From Ruminococcus sp. FMBCY1 (GTDB lineage: Bacteria; Bacillota; Clostridia; Oscillospirales; Acutalibacteraceae): a DNA stretch of 64,000 nucleotides. Shown in pieces: positions 42,556-52,016 of this stretch. The DNA lies in contig NZ_CP074197.1 in the NCBI RefSeq assembly GCF_023921805.1, forward strand, positions 1 to 64,000, given 5' to 3'. The notes beneath the pieces were generated by a model that was not told where the DNA came from, did no database searches, and worked only from the letters and a program-made list of their open reading frames with translations. The translations under genes were made by a program, and so were the position numbers. The stretch's first letter is position 1. Each line of letters begins with the position of its first letter.

Positions 42556-44463
42556 ATGAAATACGGATTTGTAAAGGTTGCGGCGGCTACACCTATTATC
42601 AGAGTATCTGATTGTAAAAAGAATACCGACGCAATAATTGCGCAAATAAAAGAGGCAAATATTGAGGGTGCCGCACTTGTGAATTTTCCCGAATTATGTA
42701 TAACCGGCTATACTTGCAGCGATTTGTTTTTACAGCAAACTCTTCTTAAAACAGCAGAAAGCTCGGTTTACAGAATAATTGAAGAAACCAAAAATCTTGA
42801 TATTATATCCGTTGTGGGCGTTCCGGTTGCTTTCAGGGAGGCTCTTTACAACTGTGCGGCAGTTATTTTTAAGGGCAAATTACTCGCTCTTGTGCCAAAG
42901 GCAAATATTCCGAATTATTCAGAATTTTACGAGGCAAGACATTACACAAGCGGAAAAAATACGGATTTTGAAATTGAGTATGCAGGCCGGAAAACTGTTT
43001 TGACCGATAAAGTTTTGTTCCAAAATAAAAATATGCCCGATTTTACCATTGGTGTGGAGGTTTGCGAAGATTTATGGGTAGCGGAATCTCCGTCAATAGC
43101 TCTTGCAAAATCGGGAGCAACGGTTATTTGCAATCCGTCAACCTCCGATGATACCATCGGCAAAGCAGAATACAGACGCTCGCTTGTGAGAATGCAGAGC
43201 GGCAAACTTTGCTGTGCATACATTTATACCGATTCAGGATTTGGGGAAAGCACAACAGACACAGTTTATTCTGCACAGAATATAATATGTGAGAACGCAT
43301 CTTTGTTGAGCGAAAGCGAGCGCTTTACGACAGGCATTACTTATGCGGATATTGATGTTCAAAAACTTATGGGCGAGCGCAGAAGAATGAGTACATTCTG
43401 CTACGACAATGAAAATGTCAGAAGAATTTATTTCGATATGCCGCTTACCGATACAAAGCTCTCAAGAAAATTTGAGCAGACTCCGTTTGTACCGTCGGCA
43501 AAAGATGACCTTAGCAGAAGATGCAAGGAAATTATAACAATGCAGGCAACAGGACTTGCAACCAGACTTGCTCATACAGGAATTAAGAATGTTGTGCTCG
43601 GACTTTCGGGCGGTCTTGACAGTACACTTGCACTTATTGTTTGCGTTCACGCTTTTGATATGCTCGGTATTGACAGAAAAAATATTCACACTGTAACAAT
43701 GCCTTGTTTCGGTACAACAAAGCGTACCAAATCAAATGCCGAAAAACTTGCAGAGGCTTATAATGTTTCTTTTGAAGAAATTAATATTACCGCAGCGGTA
43801 AGACAGCATTTTATAGATATTAAGCACGATGAAAGTGTAACAGACATTACCTATGAAAATTCGCAGGCGAGAGAGCGTACTAAAATTCTGATGAACCTTT
43901 CAAATAAGTACGGCGGTCTTGTAATCGGTACGGGCGATTTGTCGGAACTTGCGCTTGGTTGGGCAACCTACAACGGCGACCATATGAGTATGTATGCGGT
44001 GAATGTTTCTATTCCTAAAACACTCGTCCGTTACCTTACAGCGTACGAGGCTGAAATCAGTGACGGAGAATTAAAAACGGTTTTGCTTGATGTGCTCGAT
44101 ACACCTGTAAGTCCGGAGCTTTTGCCGCCTGATAAAAACGGAGAAATCGCACAGAAAACCGAAGATGTGGTCGGTCCTTATGAATTGCACGACTTTTTCC
44201 TTTATTACTTTGTGCGTTTTGGATTTACTCCGTCAAAAATATATTATCTTGCAAAGCATTCCTTTGCGGGAAAGTACAATAACGATACAATAAAAAAATG
44301 GCTTGTTACATTTTTAAAGAGATTTTTCTCTCAACAGTTTAAGCGCAGTTGTTTGCCTGACGGCCCAAAGGTAGGCTCAGTAACGCTTTCTCCTCGTTCG
44401 GACTGGAGAATGCCAAGTGACGCAAGCGTAAGAATTTGGCTTGATGAGCTTGAAAATCAGTAA
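42556..44463 (+). CDS. nadE: Glutamine-dependent NAD+ synthetase
   Basis: 635 residues: an N-terminal nitrilase-like glutaminase (Glu in NFPELCITGYTCSDL, Lys in LVPKANIPNY, nucleophile Cys in GVEVCEDLW) fused to an ATP-pyrophosphatase domain (LGLSGGLDSTLALIV, GTGDLSELALGWATYNGDHMSMY). It amidates nicotinic acid adenine dinucleotide to NAD+. Ammonia is channelled from the first domain. Length and domain order are typical of gut Firmicutes. Confidence 0.95.
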   Translation: MKYGFVKVAAATPIIRVSDCKKNTDAIIAQIKEANIEGAALVNFPELCITGYTCSDLFLQQTLLKTAESSVYRIIEETKNLDIISVVGVPVAFREALYNCAAVIFKGKLLALVPKANIPNYSEFYEARHYTSGKNTDFEIEYAGRKTVLTDKVLFQNKNMPDFTIGVEVCEDLWVAESPSIALAKSGATVICNPSTSDDTIGKAEYRRSLVRMQSGKLCCAYIYTDSGFGESTTDTVYSAQNIICENASLLSESERFTTGITYADIDVQKLMGERRRMSTFCYDNENVRRIYFDMPLTDTKLSRKFEQTPFVPSAKDDLSRRCKEIITMQATGLATRLAHTGIKNVVLGLSGGLDSTLALIVCVHAFDMLGIDRKNIHTVTMPCFGTTKRTKSNAEKLAEAYNVSFEEINITAAVRQHFIDIKHDESVTDITYENSQARERTKILMNLSNKYGGLVIGTGDLSELALGWATYNGDHMSMYAVNVSIPKTLVRYLTAYEAEISDGELKTVLLDVLDTPVSPELLPPDKNGEIAQKTEDVVGPYELHDFFLYYFVRFGFTPSKIYYLAKHSFAGKYNNDTIKKWLVTFLKRFFSQQFKRSCLPDGPKVGSVTLSPRSDWRMPSDASVRIWLDELENQ

Positions 44464-44487
44464 ATCTGAAATTCAAGGGGGCTTTTT

Positions 44488-44970
44488 GTGAAATATTTTA
44501 TTAAAAGAGATGTTTGTGCGGATTTTGGCGCTTTTGAAATTTATGACGAAACGGGCATAGAAAAATATCTTGCGGAATTTTCAAAAAGCAAACGAAGCCG
44601 AAAAATTATTATTCACAGTGCTGACGAAATTTTTGTTAAGATAAGATGCTTGTCGGTGTCAAACATTATTGCCTGCAATATAAACGCAGGCGGTAAAAAA
44701 ATGCGCATTTTAATGGGCGTAAACCGCAATGAACTTGTTTGTATTTGCTCCGGTGTAAATTGGAAAATTTGCGGAAATATAGCGCAAAAAAGTTTTTCCG
44801 TACAGGATGTTGACAATACGGTTATTGCAGTGCAAAAGAGAGTATTTTCGAGTACGGAAAGTTATGAACTCGATGTGTATTCGCCGTCAAATGAACTGTT
44901 ATCAATATCTGTTGCGGTTTGTATAAATATGCTCAATACAGTTGACAATCCCGTCAGACAGGCGGTATAA
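44488..44970 (+). CDS. Small beta-rich protein, possibly LURP-one/YxjI-like
   Basis: 160 residues from a GTG start behind AAGGGGG. Alternating strands (MKYFIKRDVCADFGAFEIYDETGI, KIIIHSADEIFVKIRCLSV, KMRILMGVNRNELVCICSGVNWKICG) and a closing hydrophobic helix (SISVAVCINMLNTV) recall the tubby-like barrel of LURP-one-related proteins. I am unsure of the family. It follows nadE by 24 bp and precedes an Lrp gene, so it may be co-transcribed with nadE. Confidence 0.5.
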   Translation: MKYFIKRDVCADFGAFEIYDETGIEKYLAEFSKSKRSRKIIIHSADEIFVKIRCLSVSNIIACNINAGGKKMRILMGVNRNELVCICSGVNWKICGNIAQKSFSVQDVDNTVIAVQKRVFSSTESYELDVYSPSNELLSISVAVCINMLNTVDNPVRQAV

Positions 44971-45027
44971 TTATTAAGTACCCGATTTTTGTCGAGGAAA
45001 GTATAAATTCACAGGGGAGGATTTATT

Positions 45028-45507
45028 ATGGATAGATTACTACAGCTTTTAAGTACAAACTCAGGCTTTACCACAGCCGAGATAGCGACAATGCTCGGTG
45101 AGCCGGAAGATTATATCAAGGCTCAAATAAAGGAATACGAAACTCAGGGCATTATCAAAGGCTACCAGGCAGTTGTAAACTGGGAGAATACCAAGGAAAA
45201 CTATGTTGAGGCACTTATTGAGCTTAAGGTTACTCCTAAAAAGGATGCAGGCTTTGACGAAATGGCGAAAATGTGTATGGCATTTGACGAGGTGGATTCT
45301 GTGTATCTTATGGCGGGTACATATGATTTTGCGCTGATAGTTAAGGGCGAATCTATGCAGGATATCGCAATGTTTGTATCTAAAAAACTCTCCACAATCG
45401 ACGGAGTGCTTTCAACAGGCACACATTTCATTATGCGTCGCTACAAAGACAGCGGAATGAATCTCATCGATTTTGAAGGGTCGGATGAGAGGAGTTTAAT
45501 TCTGTGA
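45028..45507 (+). CDS. Lrp/AsnC-family transcriptional regulator
   Basis: 159 residues after GGGGAGGATTTATT. N-terminal winged helix (LLQLLSTNSGFTTAEIATMLGEPEDYIKAQIKEYETQGIIKGYQAVVNW) and a C-terminal RAM ligand domain (YVEALIELKVTPKKDAGFDEMAKM, VDSVYLMAGTYDFALIVKGESMQDIAMFV). Its stop overlaps the start of the aminotransferase (GTGA), so it probably senses an amino acid and controls this operon. Confidence 0.9.
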   Translation: MDRLLQLLSTNSGFTTAEIATMLGEPEDYIKAQIKEYETQGIIKGYQAVVNWENTKENYVEALIELKVTPKKDAGFDEMAKMCMAFDEVDSVYLMAGTYDFALIVKGESMQDIAMFVSKKLSTIDGVLSTGTHFIMRRYKDSGMNLIDFEGSDERSLIL

Positions 45508-46685
45508 TTGACTATTCAAAATTTTTAAATAATTCTATACAAGAAATAAAACCGTCGGGTATTCGTAAATTTTTTGATATTGCAAGCGAAATGGACGATG
45601 TTATCTCTTTGAGTATCGGTGAACCTGATTTTCAGACACCGTGGCATATCCGTGAAGAGGGTATAAATTCTCTTAAAAACGGCAAGACATGGTATTCACC
45701 GAACCGTGGTTTCGCACAGCTTAGAGAAGAAATTGCCAATTATTATGCAAGACGCTTTAATATATCATATGAGGGCAAAACTCAGGTGCTTGTTACCGTT
45801 GGCGGCAGTGAGGCTATTGACCTTGCTTTCAGATGTCTTGTTTCAGAGGGTGACGAGGTAATTATTCCCGAGCCGTCTTTTGTTTGTTACGAACCGCTTA
45901 CTCATATGGCAGGCGGTAAGGCAGTTATAATTAATACAAAGGCCGAAGATGAGTTCAGACTTAAAGCTGATGACCTCGAAAAGGCAATTACCGATAAAAC
46001 TAAGCTCGTTGTTTTGCCGTTTCCTAATAACCCAACAGGCGCTATTATGGAGAAAGCTGACCTTGAGGCTATTGCAGAGGTAATTAAAAAGCACGATTTG
46101 TTTGTGCTTTCGGATGAAATTTACTGCGAGCTTACATACGGCGGAAAGAACCACATTTCTATTGCCGCTATTGACGGAATGTATGAGCGTACTGTTGTTA
46201 TTAACGGCTTTTCAAAGTCTTATGCAATGACAGGCTGGCGACTTGGTTACGCTTTAGGTCCTGTTCCGATTATTGCACAAATGACAAAACTGCATCAGTA
46301 TGGCATTATGTCAGCGCCTACAACCGCACAGTATGCGGCTATTGAGGCTTTGCGCAACGGAGATCCTGATGTTGTAAATATGCGCAATGAATATGATATG
46401 CGCCGCCGCCTTGTGGTTGATTCATTCAACGCAATGGGACTTACTTGTTTTGAGCCTTACGGTGCATTTTATGTATTTCCTTGTATTAAGAGCACAGGTA
46501 TGACTTCAGAGGACTTCTGTACAAAGCTTATTATGGACAAGCATGTCGCAGTGGTTCCGGGAACAGCCTTTGGCGAATGCGGCGAGGGTTTTGTAAGAGT
46601 TTCTTATTCTTATTCATTAAACCATCTTAAAACCGCTTTACAGCGTATCAGGGACTTTATAGAGGAGCAGAAAAATGGAAATTAA
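45504..46685 (+). CDS. Class I/II aminotransferase (PLP, aspartate/aromatic type)
   Basis: 393 residues from GTG overlapping the lrp stop. Fold-type I features: SIGEPDFQTPWHI, VLVTVGGSEAIDLAF, FPNNPTGAIM, SDEIYCELTY and the PLP Lys in VVINGFSKSYAMTGWRLGYA, with the C-terminal Arg in GFVRVSYS. Closest to the PatA/MalY-like aspartate or aromatic aminotransferases commonly paired with an Lrp gene in Clostridia. Exact substrate unclear. Confidence 0.92.
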   Translation: MIDYSKFLNNSIQEIKPSGIRKFFDIASEMDDVISLSIGEPDFQTPWHIREEGINSLKNGKTWYSPNRGFAQLREEIANYYARRFNISYEGKTQVLVTVGGSEAIDLAFRCLVSEGDEVIIPEPSFVCYEPLTHMAGGKAVIINTKAEDEFRLKADDLEKAITDKTKLVVLPFPNNPTGAIMEKADLEAIAEVIKKHDLFVLSDEIYCELTYGGKNHISIAAIDGMYERTVVINGFSKSYAMTGWRLGYALGPVPIIAQMTKLHQYGIMSAPTTAQYAAIEALRNGDPDVVNMRNEYDMRRRLVVDSFNAMGLTCFEPYGAFYVFPCIKSTGMTSEDFCTKLIMDKHVAVVPGTAFGECGEGFVRVSYSYSLNHLKTALQRIRDFIEEQKNGN

Positions 46686-47544
46686 GGTTCTTGCACCTGC
46701 AAAAATCAATCTTACGCTTGATGTCACTGGCAAACGACCTGACGGCTATCACAATATTTTGTCGATAATGCAAAGTGTTGATTTATATGACACAATTACC
46801 GTTACCGATAATGACAGCGGTCAGATTACCGTTTCATGTAATTATGAGGGCGTCCCTTGTGATGAAAAAAATATTTGTTACAAAGCGGCGGAAAGATTTT
46901 TTATTGCTACCCGTAACGAAGGACAGGGCGTACATATAAATATTGATAAGGTTATTCCTACTCAAGCGGGACTTGCAGGAGGAAGTACAGACGGTGCGGC
47001 TGTTCTTATGGGACTTAATAAGATGTTTGACGCATTTTTAAAGCCCGATGAATTGCACGAAATTGCTGAAAAAATAGGAGCGGATGTTCCGTTCTGCCTT
47101 GTGGGCGGCACAAAGTATGCTACGGGAATCGGTACAAAACTTCAAAAAATGCCTAATTTTTTGGCATCGCATATTGTTATCTGCAAACCTGATAATATAA
47201 GTGTTTCCACGGCCGAGGCATATAAAAAAGTGGATGCGTTAAATCCGCACCCACCTTATACAGATGAAATGATAAAGTCACTTTTCAGCCGTGATATGTT
47301 CAGAATTACATCTACTTTATTCAATGATTTTGAGCTTGCATTAAAGCTTGAAGAAGTGAATGATATTAAAAGAATTATGTACAAGCGCAAAGCACTTGGA
47401 GCAAGTATGTCGGGTTCGGGTTCGGCTGTTTTTGCAGTCTATAATTCCGAACGCAAGGCTAAAAAGTGCGTTGACGCATTAAAAGAAAAATATGATAAAG
47501 TTTTCCTTTGCCATCCGACAAAGGAAGGCTGCAAAATAGTCTGA
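46675..47544 (+). CDS. ispE: 4-diphosphocytidyl-2-C-methyl-D-erythritol kinase
   Basis: 289 residues. GHMP kinase with LAPAKINLTLDVTGKRPDGYHNI at the N-terminus, the ATP loop TQAGLAGGSTDGAAVLMGL and the C-terminal ALGASMSGSGSAVFAVY. It phosphorylates CDP-methylerythritol in the MEP isoprenoid route. The start overlaps the aminotransferase end by 11 bp, so it belongs to the lrp operon. Confidence 0.95.
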   Translation: MEIKVLAPAKINLTLDVTGKRPDGYHNILSIMQSVDLYDTITVTDNDSGQITVSCNYEGVPCDEKNICYKAAERFFIATRNEGQGVHINIDKVIPTQAGLAGGSTDGAAVLMGLNKMFDAFLKPDELHEIAEKIGADVPFCLVGGTKYATGIGTKLQKMPNFLASHIVICKPDNISVSTAEAYKKVDALNPHPPYTDEMIKSLFSRDMFRITSTLFNDFELALKLEEVNDIKRIMYKRKALGASMSGSGSAVFAVYNSERKAKKCVDALKEKYDKVFLCHPTKEGCKIV

Positions 47545-47581
47545 TTATTATCAGGCTATTTTATTTTGTCTTAATTTTTGT

Positions 47582-48094
47582 TGTTTTTTATCAAAAGTTG
47601 GGGTAAATTATGGTTTAGCGGAGTGTCAGTCGGGCATTGAAATTTAGCTAACGCTAAATTATCCTCCCAAAAACAAAAAAGTTTACTCAATTTTTTCAAA
47701 AATTGCGGGTTTGGGCAGCGCCCATAAAATCTTCCGATATAACAATTTATCAGGCGCAAACAGCCACGCAGTTTGCGTGCTAAAATTAAGTATGTTAAAA
47801 CAGGCGACAGCCATTATAAACAGAAATGCTAAAAACATAGTCAACGCATTGCGTTGACTATGAAAATGATGTTTATTTCCTTTTGTTGCTCTCGCAAAGG
47901 CTTTCGCCTGTTTGTTCAAGCCGCCAAACAGCAAGCTGTTTGGCTATCGTTAAATTGCATAAACTGAAAGTATTTGTGGGCTTTGCCCACACCCACGACC
48001 TTTGAAAAGGTCGACCAAACTTTTATAATTGCTTGATAAAGCAATCAGCTAAACCATAATTTATTAATATTATCCCAACATTTAAAATACAACC
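47582..48094. mobile_element. MITE copy B (older copy of the 33933-34429 element)
   Basis: About 513 bp. Internal sequence is nearly identical to copy A over long stretches (for example 47593-47790 with 33943-34140), with an extra segment around 47790-47880. The ends have decayed (left TGTTTTTTATCAAAAG, right lacks the final GAGCC), and no target duplication remains. Confidence 0.85.
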
Positions 48095-48101
48095 CAAAAA
48101 T

Positions 48102-48794
48102 CTATTTTAACTTACAAGTCTGTTTATCCTCTTCTTCGGCTTGCAAAAACATAAGAAGAAAACCTGCAAAAAGCAATATGCAGCTGCACCAGATTGTATA
48201 TTGTTTACAAAATCCGATTATAACATTTTCAATAACCGCTCCGAAAGCAAAGAAGAATATAACTCCGTAGTATATAAGCGATTTTCTAAGACATTCTTTA
48301 TCTTTATTAAAAATAAAATTAAATAAATTTTGTGTACCTGAACGCAGGTTGCCGATGCACATTGTGGTTGCCGAAGCATTGCCCTTTACTTTTCTGAAAC
48401 TTTCAACCTGTATACCGCAGGCGAATGAAACAAGCGAGTTCGCAATCATATTGTATTCTTGGGATATAAATCCTACAGAGAATAAAATAATACATTCAAG
48501 CAAGACGGTGTATTGTCGCCAATGCAGGATATTGTCAATCGTGCAAAAGCGGTGCACTACCTCCGCAAGAATTATTCCGAACGCAAAGGCAATTACCGGA
48601 AAAAGGTACTGCAACATTTTCTCAAAATTTCCTTCCGATAAATTGATTGCAAGCAAAATTATGTTGCCCGTCTGTGCATTTGCAAATACTTCACCGCGAA
48701 AAGTGTAAGTATAGGCGTCCATAAATCCGCCCGATACCGCAAGCAATATTGCAAGTCGGCGTGATTCCGAAATCTGTCCTCTTAACTTTTTCAT
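48102..48794 (-). CDS. DUF1275 (YoaK-like) membrane protein
   Basis: 230 residues with six hydrophobic segments; ATG after TAGGAGAAATAGATT. Family pattern LAVSGGFMDAYTYTFRGEVFANAQTGNIILLAINLSEG near the N-terminus, ACGIQVESFRKVKGNASATTMCIGNLRSGTQNL in the middle. Function of the family is unknown. Its 3' end abuts MITE copy B. Confidence 0.9.
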   Translation of the reverse strand: MKKLRGQISESRRLAILLAVSGGFMDAYTYTFRGEVFANAQTGNIILLAINLSEGNFEKMLQYLFPVIAFAFGIILAEVVHRFCTIDNILHWRQYTVLLECIILFSVGFISQEYNMIANSLVSFACGIQVESFRKVKGNASATTMCIGNLRSGTQNLFNFIFNKDKECLRKSLIYYGVIFFFAFGAVIENVIIGFCKQYTIWCSCILLFAGFLLMFLQAEEEDKQTCKLK

Positions 48795-48907
48795 AATCTA
48801 TTTCTCCTAAAAATTTTTCCAATATGTATTATAGCCTTTTTTGTTAAAAATGCAAGTATATGGATTATAAAACAGAAAATTAAGTTAATCGTATAATTTA
48901 TAAAAGC

Positions 48908-48949
48908 AGCGTTAGATATAGTTTAAAACTATATCTAACGCTATTTTTT
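48908..48949. terminator. Perfect 17-bp palindromic hairpin with T-run, upstream of metE
   Basis: AGCGTTAGATATAGTTT is followed by its exact reverse complement (one central A), then TATTTTTTT. There is no plus-strand gene upstream for it to terminate, so it may insulate the metE promoter from antisense or distal transcription. Confidence 0.7.
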
Positions 48950-48954
48950 TAGTA

Positions 48955-48984
48955 TTAACACTTTTTTTACTTTAGCTGTATAAT
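48955..48984 (+). promoter_or_regulatory. metE promoter
   Basis: TTAACA (48955-48960), 18-bp spacer, TATAAT (48979-48984), about 30 bp before the start. No SAM riboswitch or T-box is visible in the short leader. Confidence 0.65.
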
Positions 48985-49020
48985 ATTTACAGACTTCTTT
49001 GAAAGGATTTGTAAATAAAT

Positions 49021-51297
49021 ATGAAAACTTCGATAATCGGTTATCCGAGAATAGGTAAACTTCGTGAACTTAAATTTGCGAGTGAAAAATATTTTAGAAA
49101 TGAAATTGCACAGTCAGAGCTTTTCGATACAGCAAAAAAGTTAAGAACAGAAAACCTTACAGAACAAAAGAACAGCGGGCTTGATTTTATTCCCTCAAAC
49201 GATTTTTCTTTTTATGACGGAATGCTCGACACGGCTTTTCTTTTGAATGTTGTTCCCGACAGATACAAAAACCTCGGTTTATCTCCGCTTGACGAATATT
49301 TTGCGGCTGCAAGAGGTTATCAGGGAGAAAAGGGAGATGTTAAAGCTCTTGCAATGAAGAAATGGTTTAATACAAACTATCATTATATGGTACCTGAAAT
49401 TGACGATAATACGGTTTTGAAATTATCCGATAACAAACCTTTTGAACTTTTTACCGAGGCATTGGATAACGGAGTAAAAACTACTCCTGTAATAATCGGT
49501 CCGTATACTTTCCTTGAGCTTGCAAGATATATCGGCACAAAGACCAAAGAAAACTTTTTCGGCAACATTACAGATGCATACATTCAGATTATCAGTAAGT
49601 TTGTAACTCTCGGCGCAGAATGGCTGCAGCTTGACGAACCTTGTCTTGTAAAAGATATGAGCAGAGAGGACATAGAGTTCTTTAATTCATTGTACATCAA
49701 GATTCTTGAGAATAAAAACGGTCTTAAAATCCGCTTGCAAACTTATTTTGGCGATGTAAGAGATTGCTACAAAGAAATATGCGCTCTTGATTTTGACGGA
49801 ATAGGTCTTGATTTTATTGAGGGTAAAAAAACACACGAACTTATTGAGAAAAACGGTTTTCCGTGTGACAAAGTGCTTTTTGCAGGTGTGGTAAACGGTA
49901 AAAACATTTGGAAAAATAACTATAAAAAGACAGTGGAGTTATTAAAGAGTTTACAGAATAAATCAATTAATACTGTAATCAATACTTCGTGTTCGTTACT
50001 TCATGTTCCGTATACACTTAAAAATGAAGTTAAGCTTTCGGATACATATAAAAAACATTTTTCATATGCAAGCGAAAAGCTGGTTGAATTAAATGAAATC
50101 AAAAAAATTATCGAAACCGAGGATTATTGCAATTTACCTGAATATACAGCAAACATCAAACTGTTTTCCGAAGAAAGAAGCGGCTGCAATACAAATGTAA
50201 AAGAAAAGGTAAACGCTTTATCGGAAAAAGATTTTACAAGATTGCCTGTATTTTCGGAGCGTGAAAAAATACAGAAAGAAGAGTTTAAATTACCGCTTTT
50301 ACCTACAACTACCATAGGTTCCTTCCCGCAGACTTCCGATGTTCGTCAGACAAGAGCGTCATACAAAAAAGCAAATATTTCCGAAACCGATTATGAAAAG
50401 TTTATGAAGTCAAAAATTGCGGAGTGTATTGAGCTTCAGGAAAACATTGGTCTTGATGTACTTGTTCACGGTGAATTTGAAAGAAATGATATGGTAGAGT
50501 ATTTCGGTGAATGCCTTGACGGATATATCTTTACCGAGAAAGCCTGGGTACAGTCATACGGTACAAGATGTGTTAAACCTCCTGTTGTATGGGGTGATAT
50601 TTCAAGAGCAAAACCAATGACTGTTAAATGGTCAACTTATGCTCAAAGTCTTACAGAAAAGCCTGTTAAGGGTATGCTTACAGGCCCTGTTACAATATTA
50701 AACTGGTCTTTTCCGAGAGAGGATATTTCTTTAAAAGAAAGTGCATACCAGATAGCTCTTGCAATTCGTGAGGAAGTTTTGGATCTTGAGGCAAGCGGAA
50801 TTAAGATTATTCAGATTGACGAAGCTGCTTTAAGAGAAAAATTACCGTTGCGTAAATGCGATTGGAACAAGGAATATCTTGACTGGGCTATTAAAGCATT
50901 CCGTCTTGTACACAGCGGCGTAAAATCTGAAACTCAAATTCATACTCATATGTGTTACAGCGAATTTGCCGATATTATTGAGGATATTGACAATATGGAT
51001 GCCGATGTTATTACTTTCGAGGCAAGCCGTTCTGACCTTACACTTCTTGATGTACTCAAAGCAAAGAAATTCCGTACAGAGGTTGGCCCGGGTGTATATG
51101 ACATACATTCGCCGAGAATCCCTACAGTTGAGGAGATTAAATCGGCGATAAATAAAATGCTTTCCAAGGTATCTTATAATAAATTGTGGATTAACCCCGA
51201 TTGCGGTTTAAAAACAAGAGGTAATGAAGAAACTGTACAAAGTCTGAAAAATCTTGTAAAAGCAACAAAAGAAATCAGGGAAGAAAATAATTTATAA
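49021..51297 (+). CDS. metE: Cobalamin-independent methionine synthase
   Basis: 758 residues, full length. N-terminal domain MKTSIIGYPRIGKLRELKFASEKYF with WLQLDEPCLV. The C-terminal domain has LLPTTTIGSFPQTSDVRQTRA, ML-TGPVTILNWSFPR, IIQIDEAALREKLP and the zinc ligands in IHTHMCYSEF (His, Cys) and NPDCGLKTR (Cys). It methylates homocysteine with 5-methyltetrahydrofolate. Monocistronic, with a promoter in front and a terminator that runs into spoIIR. Confidence 0.95.
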   Translation: MKTSIIGYPRIGKLRELKFASEKYFRNEIAQSELFDTAKKLRTENLTEQKNSGLDFIPSNDFSFYDGMLDTAFLLNVVPDRYKNLGLSPLDEYFAAARGYQGEKGDVKALAMKKWFNTNYHYMVPEIDDNTVLKLSDNKPFELFTEALDNGVKTTPVIIGPYTFLELARYIGTKTKENFFGNITDAYIQIISKFVTLGAEWLQLDEPCLVKDMSREDIEFFNSLYIKILENKNGLKIRLQTYFGDVRDCYKEICALDFDGIGLDFIEGKKTHELIEKNGFPCDKVLFAGVVNGKNIWKNNYKKTVELLKSLQNKSINTVINTSCSLLHVPYTLKNEVKLSDTYKKHFSYASEKLVELNEIKKIIETEDYCNLPEYTANIKLFSEERSGCNTNVKEKVNALSEKDFTRLPVFSEREKIQKEEFKLPLLPTTTIGSFPQTSDVRQTRASYKKANISETDYEKFMKSKIAECIELQENIGLDVLVHGEFERNDMVEYFGECLDGYIFTEKAWVQSYGTRCVKPPVVWGDISRAKPMTVKWSTYAQSLTEKPVKGMLTGPVTILNWSFPREDISLKESAYQIALAIREEVLDLEASGIKIIQIDEAALREKLPLRKCDWNKEYLDWAIKAFRLVHSGVKSETQIHTHMCYSEFADIIEDIDNMDADVITFEASRSDLTLLDVLKAKKFRTEVGPGVYDIHSPRIPTVEEIKSAINKMLSKVSYNKLWINPDCGLKTRGNEETVQSLKNLVKATKEIREENNL

Positions 51298-51318
51298 TTC
51301 AGATGAATATTTTAAAAG

Positions 51319-51361
51319 TAACCTGTCCATACTCCTTAAAAAGAGAGGGCAGGTTATTTTT
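51319..51361 (+). terminator. metE terminator whose stem holds the spoIIR ribosome binding site
   Basis: TAACCTGTCC (51319-51328) pairs with GGGCAGGTTA (51347-51356) followed by five T and the spoIIR ATG at 51362. The only Shine-Dalgarno-like sequence (AGAGAGGG, 51342-51349) overlaps the 3' arm, so folding would hide it. Confidence 0.65.
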
Positions 51362-51958
51362 ATGAAATTACTTATAAAATCACTTTGTATTGCATTTGTA
51401 CTTACCGTCATTTATTCTGTAATACCGTTTCAGGCAGAGTGTGAACAGATTTCCGAAGAAGTGTTCAGACTGCATATTCTTGCAAATTCCGACAGTGCGG
51501 AGGATCAGGCATTAAAGCTGAAAGTGCGTGACGCTTTGCTTGAATATACCGATATGCTTTTTGATAAAGCCGCAGACAGTGATGAGGCAGAGAACATTGC
51601 AAGAGAAAATTTAAAAACTTTGCAAACCGTTGCACAAAATGTTGTTTATGAAAACGGATATGATTATAAGGTAAACGCTCAAGTTGTAAAAATGTATTTT
51701 AATACAAGATATTATGATAATTATACAATGCCTGCGGGTATATATGATGCATTGAGAATTACTGTGGGTGACGGTAAAGGGCATAATTGGTGGTGTGTAA
51801 TGTATCCGTCAATTTGTATATCATCTGCGGTCGATACGGATGAAAAGGTGGAAAAAACTTTTTCGGAAAATCAGCAGGAAATCGTTAAAGGAAATGATTA
51901 TCAATATAAGTTTAAGGTTGTGGAGATATTTGAAAAAATAGTTTCTTTTTTTGAGTAA
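51362..51958 (+). CDS. spoIIR: Stage II sporulation protein R
   Basis: 198 residues with an N-terminal signal/anchor (LLIKSLCIAFVLTVIYSVIPF). Family signatures are FRLHILANSDSAEDQALKLKVRDALLEY, TMPAGIYDALRITVGDGKGHNWWCVMYPSICISS. In the forespore SpoIIR signals the protease SpoIIGA to activate sigma-E in the mother cell. Its presence indicates a spore-forming lineage. Confidence 0.93.
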   Translation: MKLLIKSLCIAFVLTVIYSVIPFQAECEQISEEVFRLHILANSDSAEDQALKLKVRDALLEYTDMLFDKAADSDEAENIARENLKTLQTVAQNVVYENGYDYKVNAQVVKMYFNTRYYDNYTMPAGIYDALRITVGDGKGHNWWCVMYPSICISSAVDTDEKVEKTFSENQQEIVKGNDYQYKFKVVEIFEKIVSFFE

Positions 51959-52016
51959 TGTCCTTTAAATGACACACCTGTTATGGTATCATAGTAATAT
52001 AATTTACCTAAATTGC

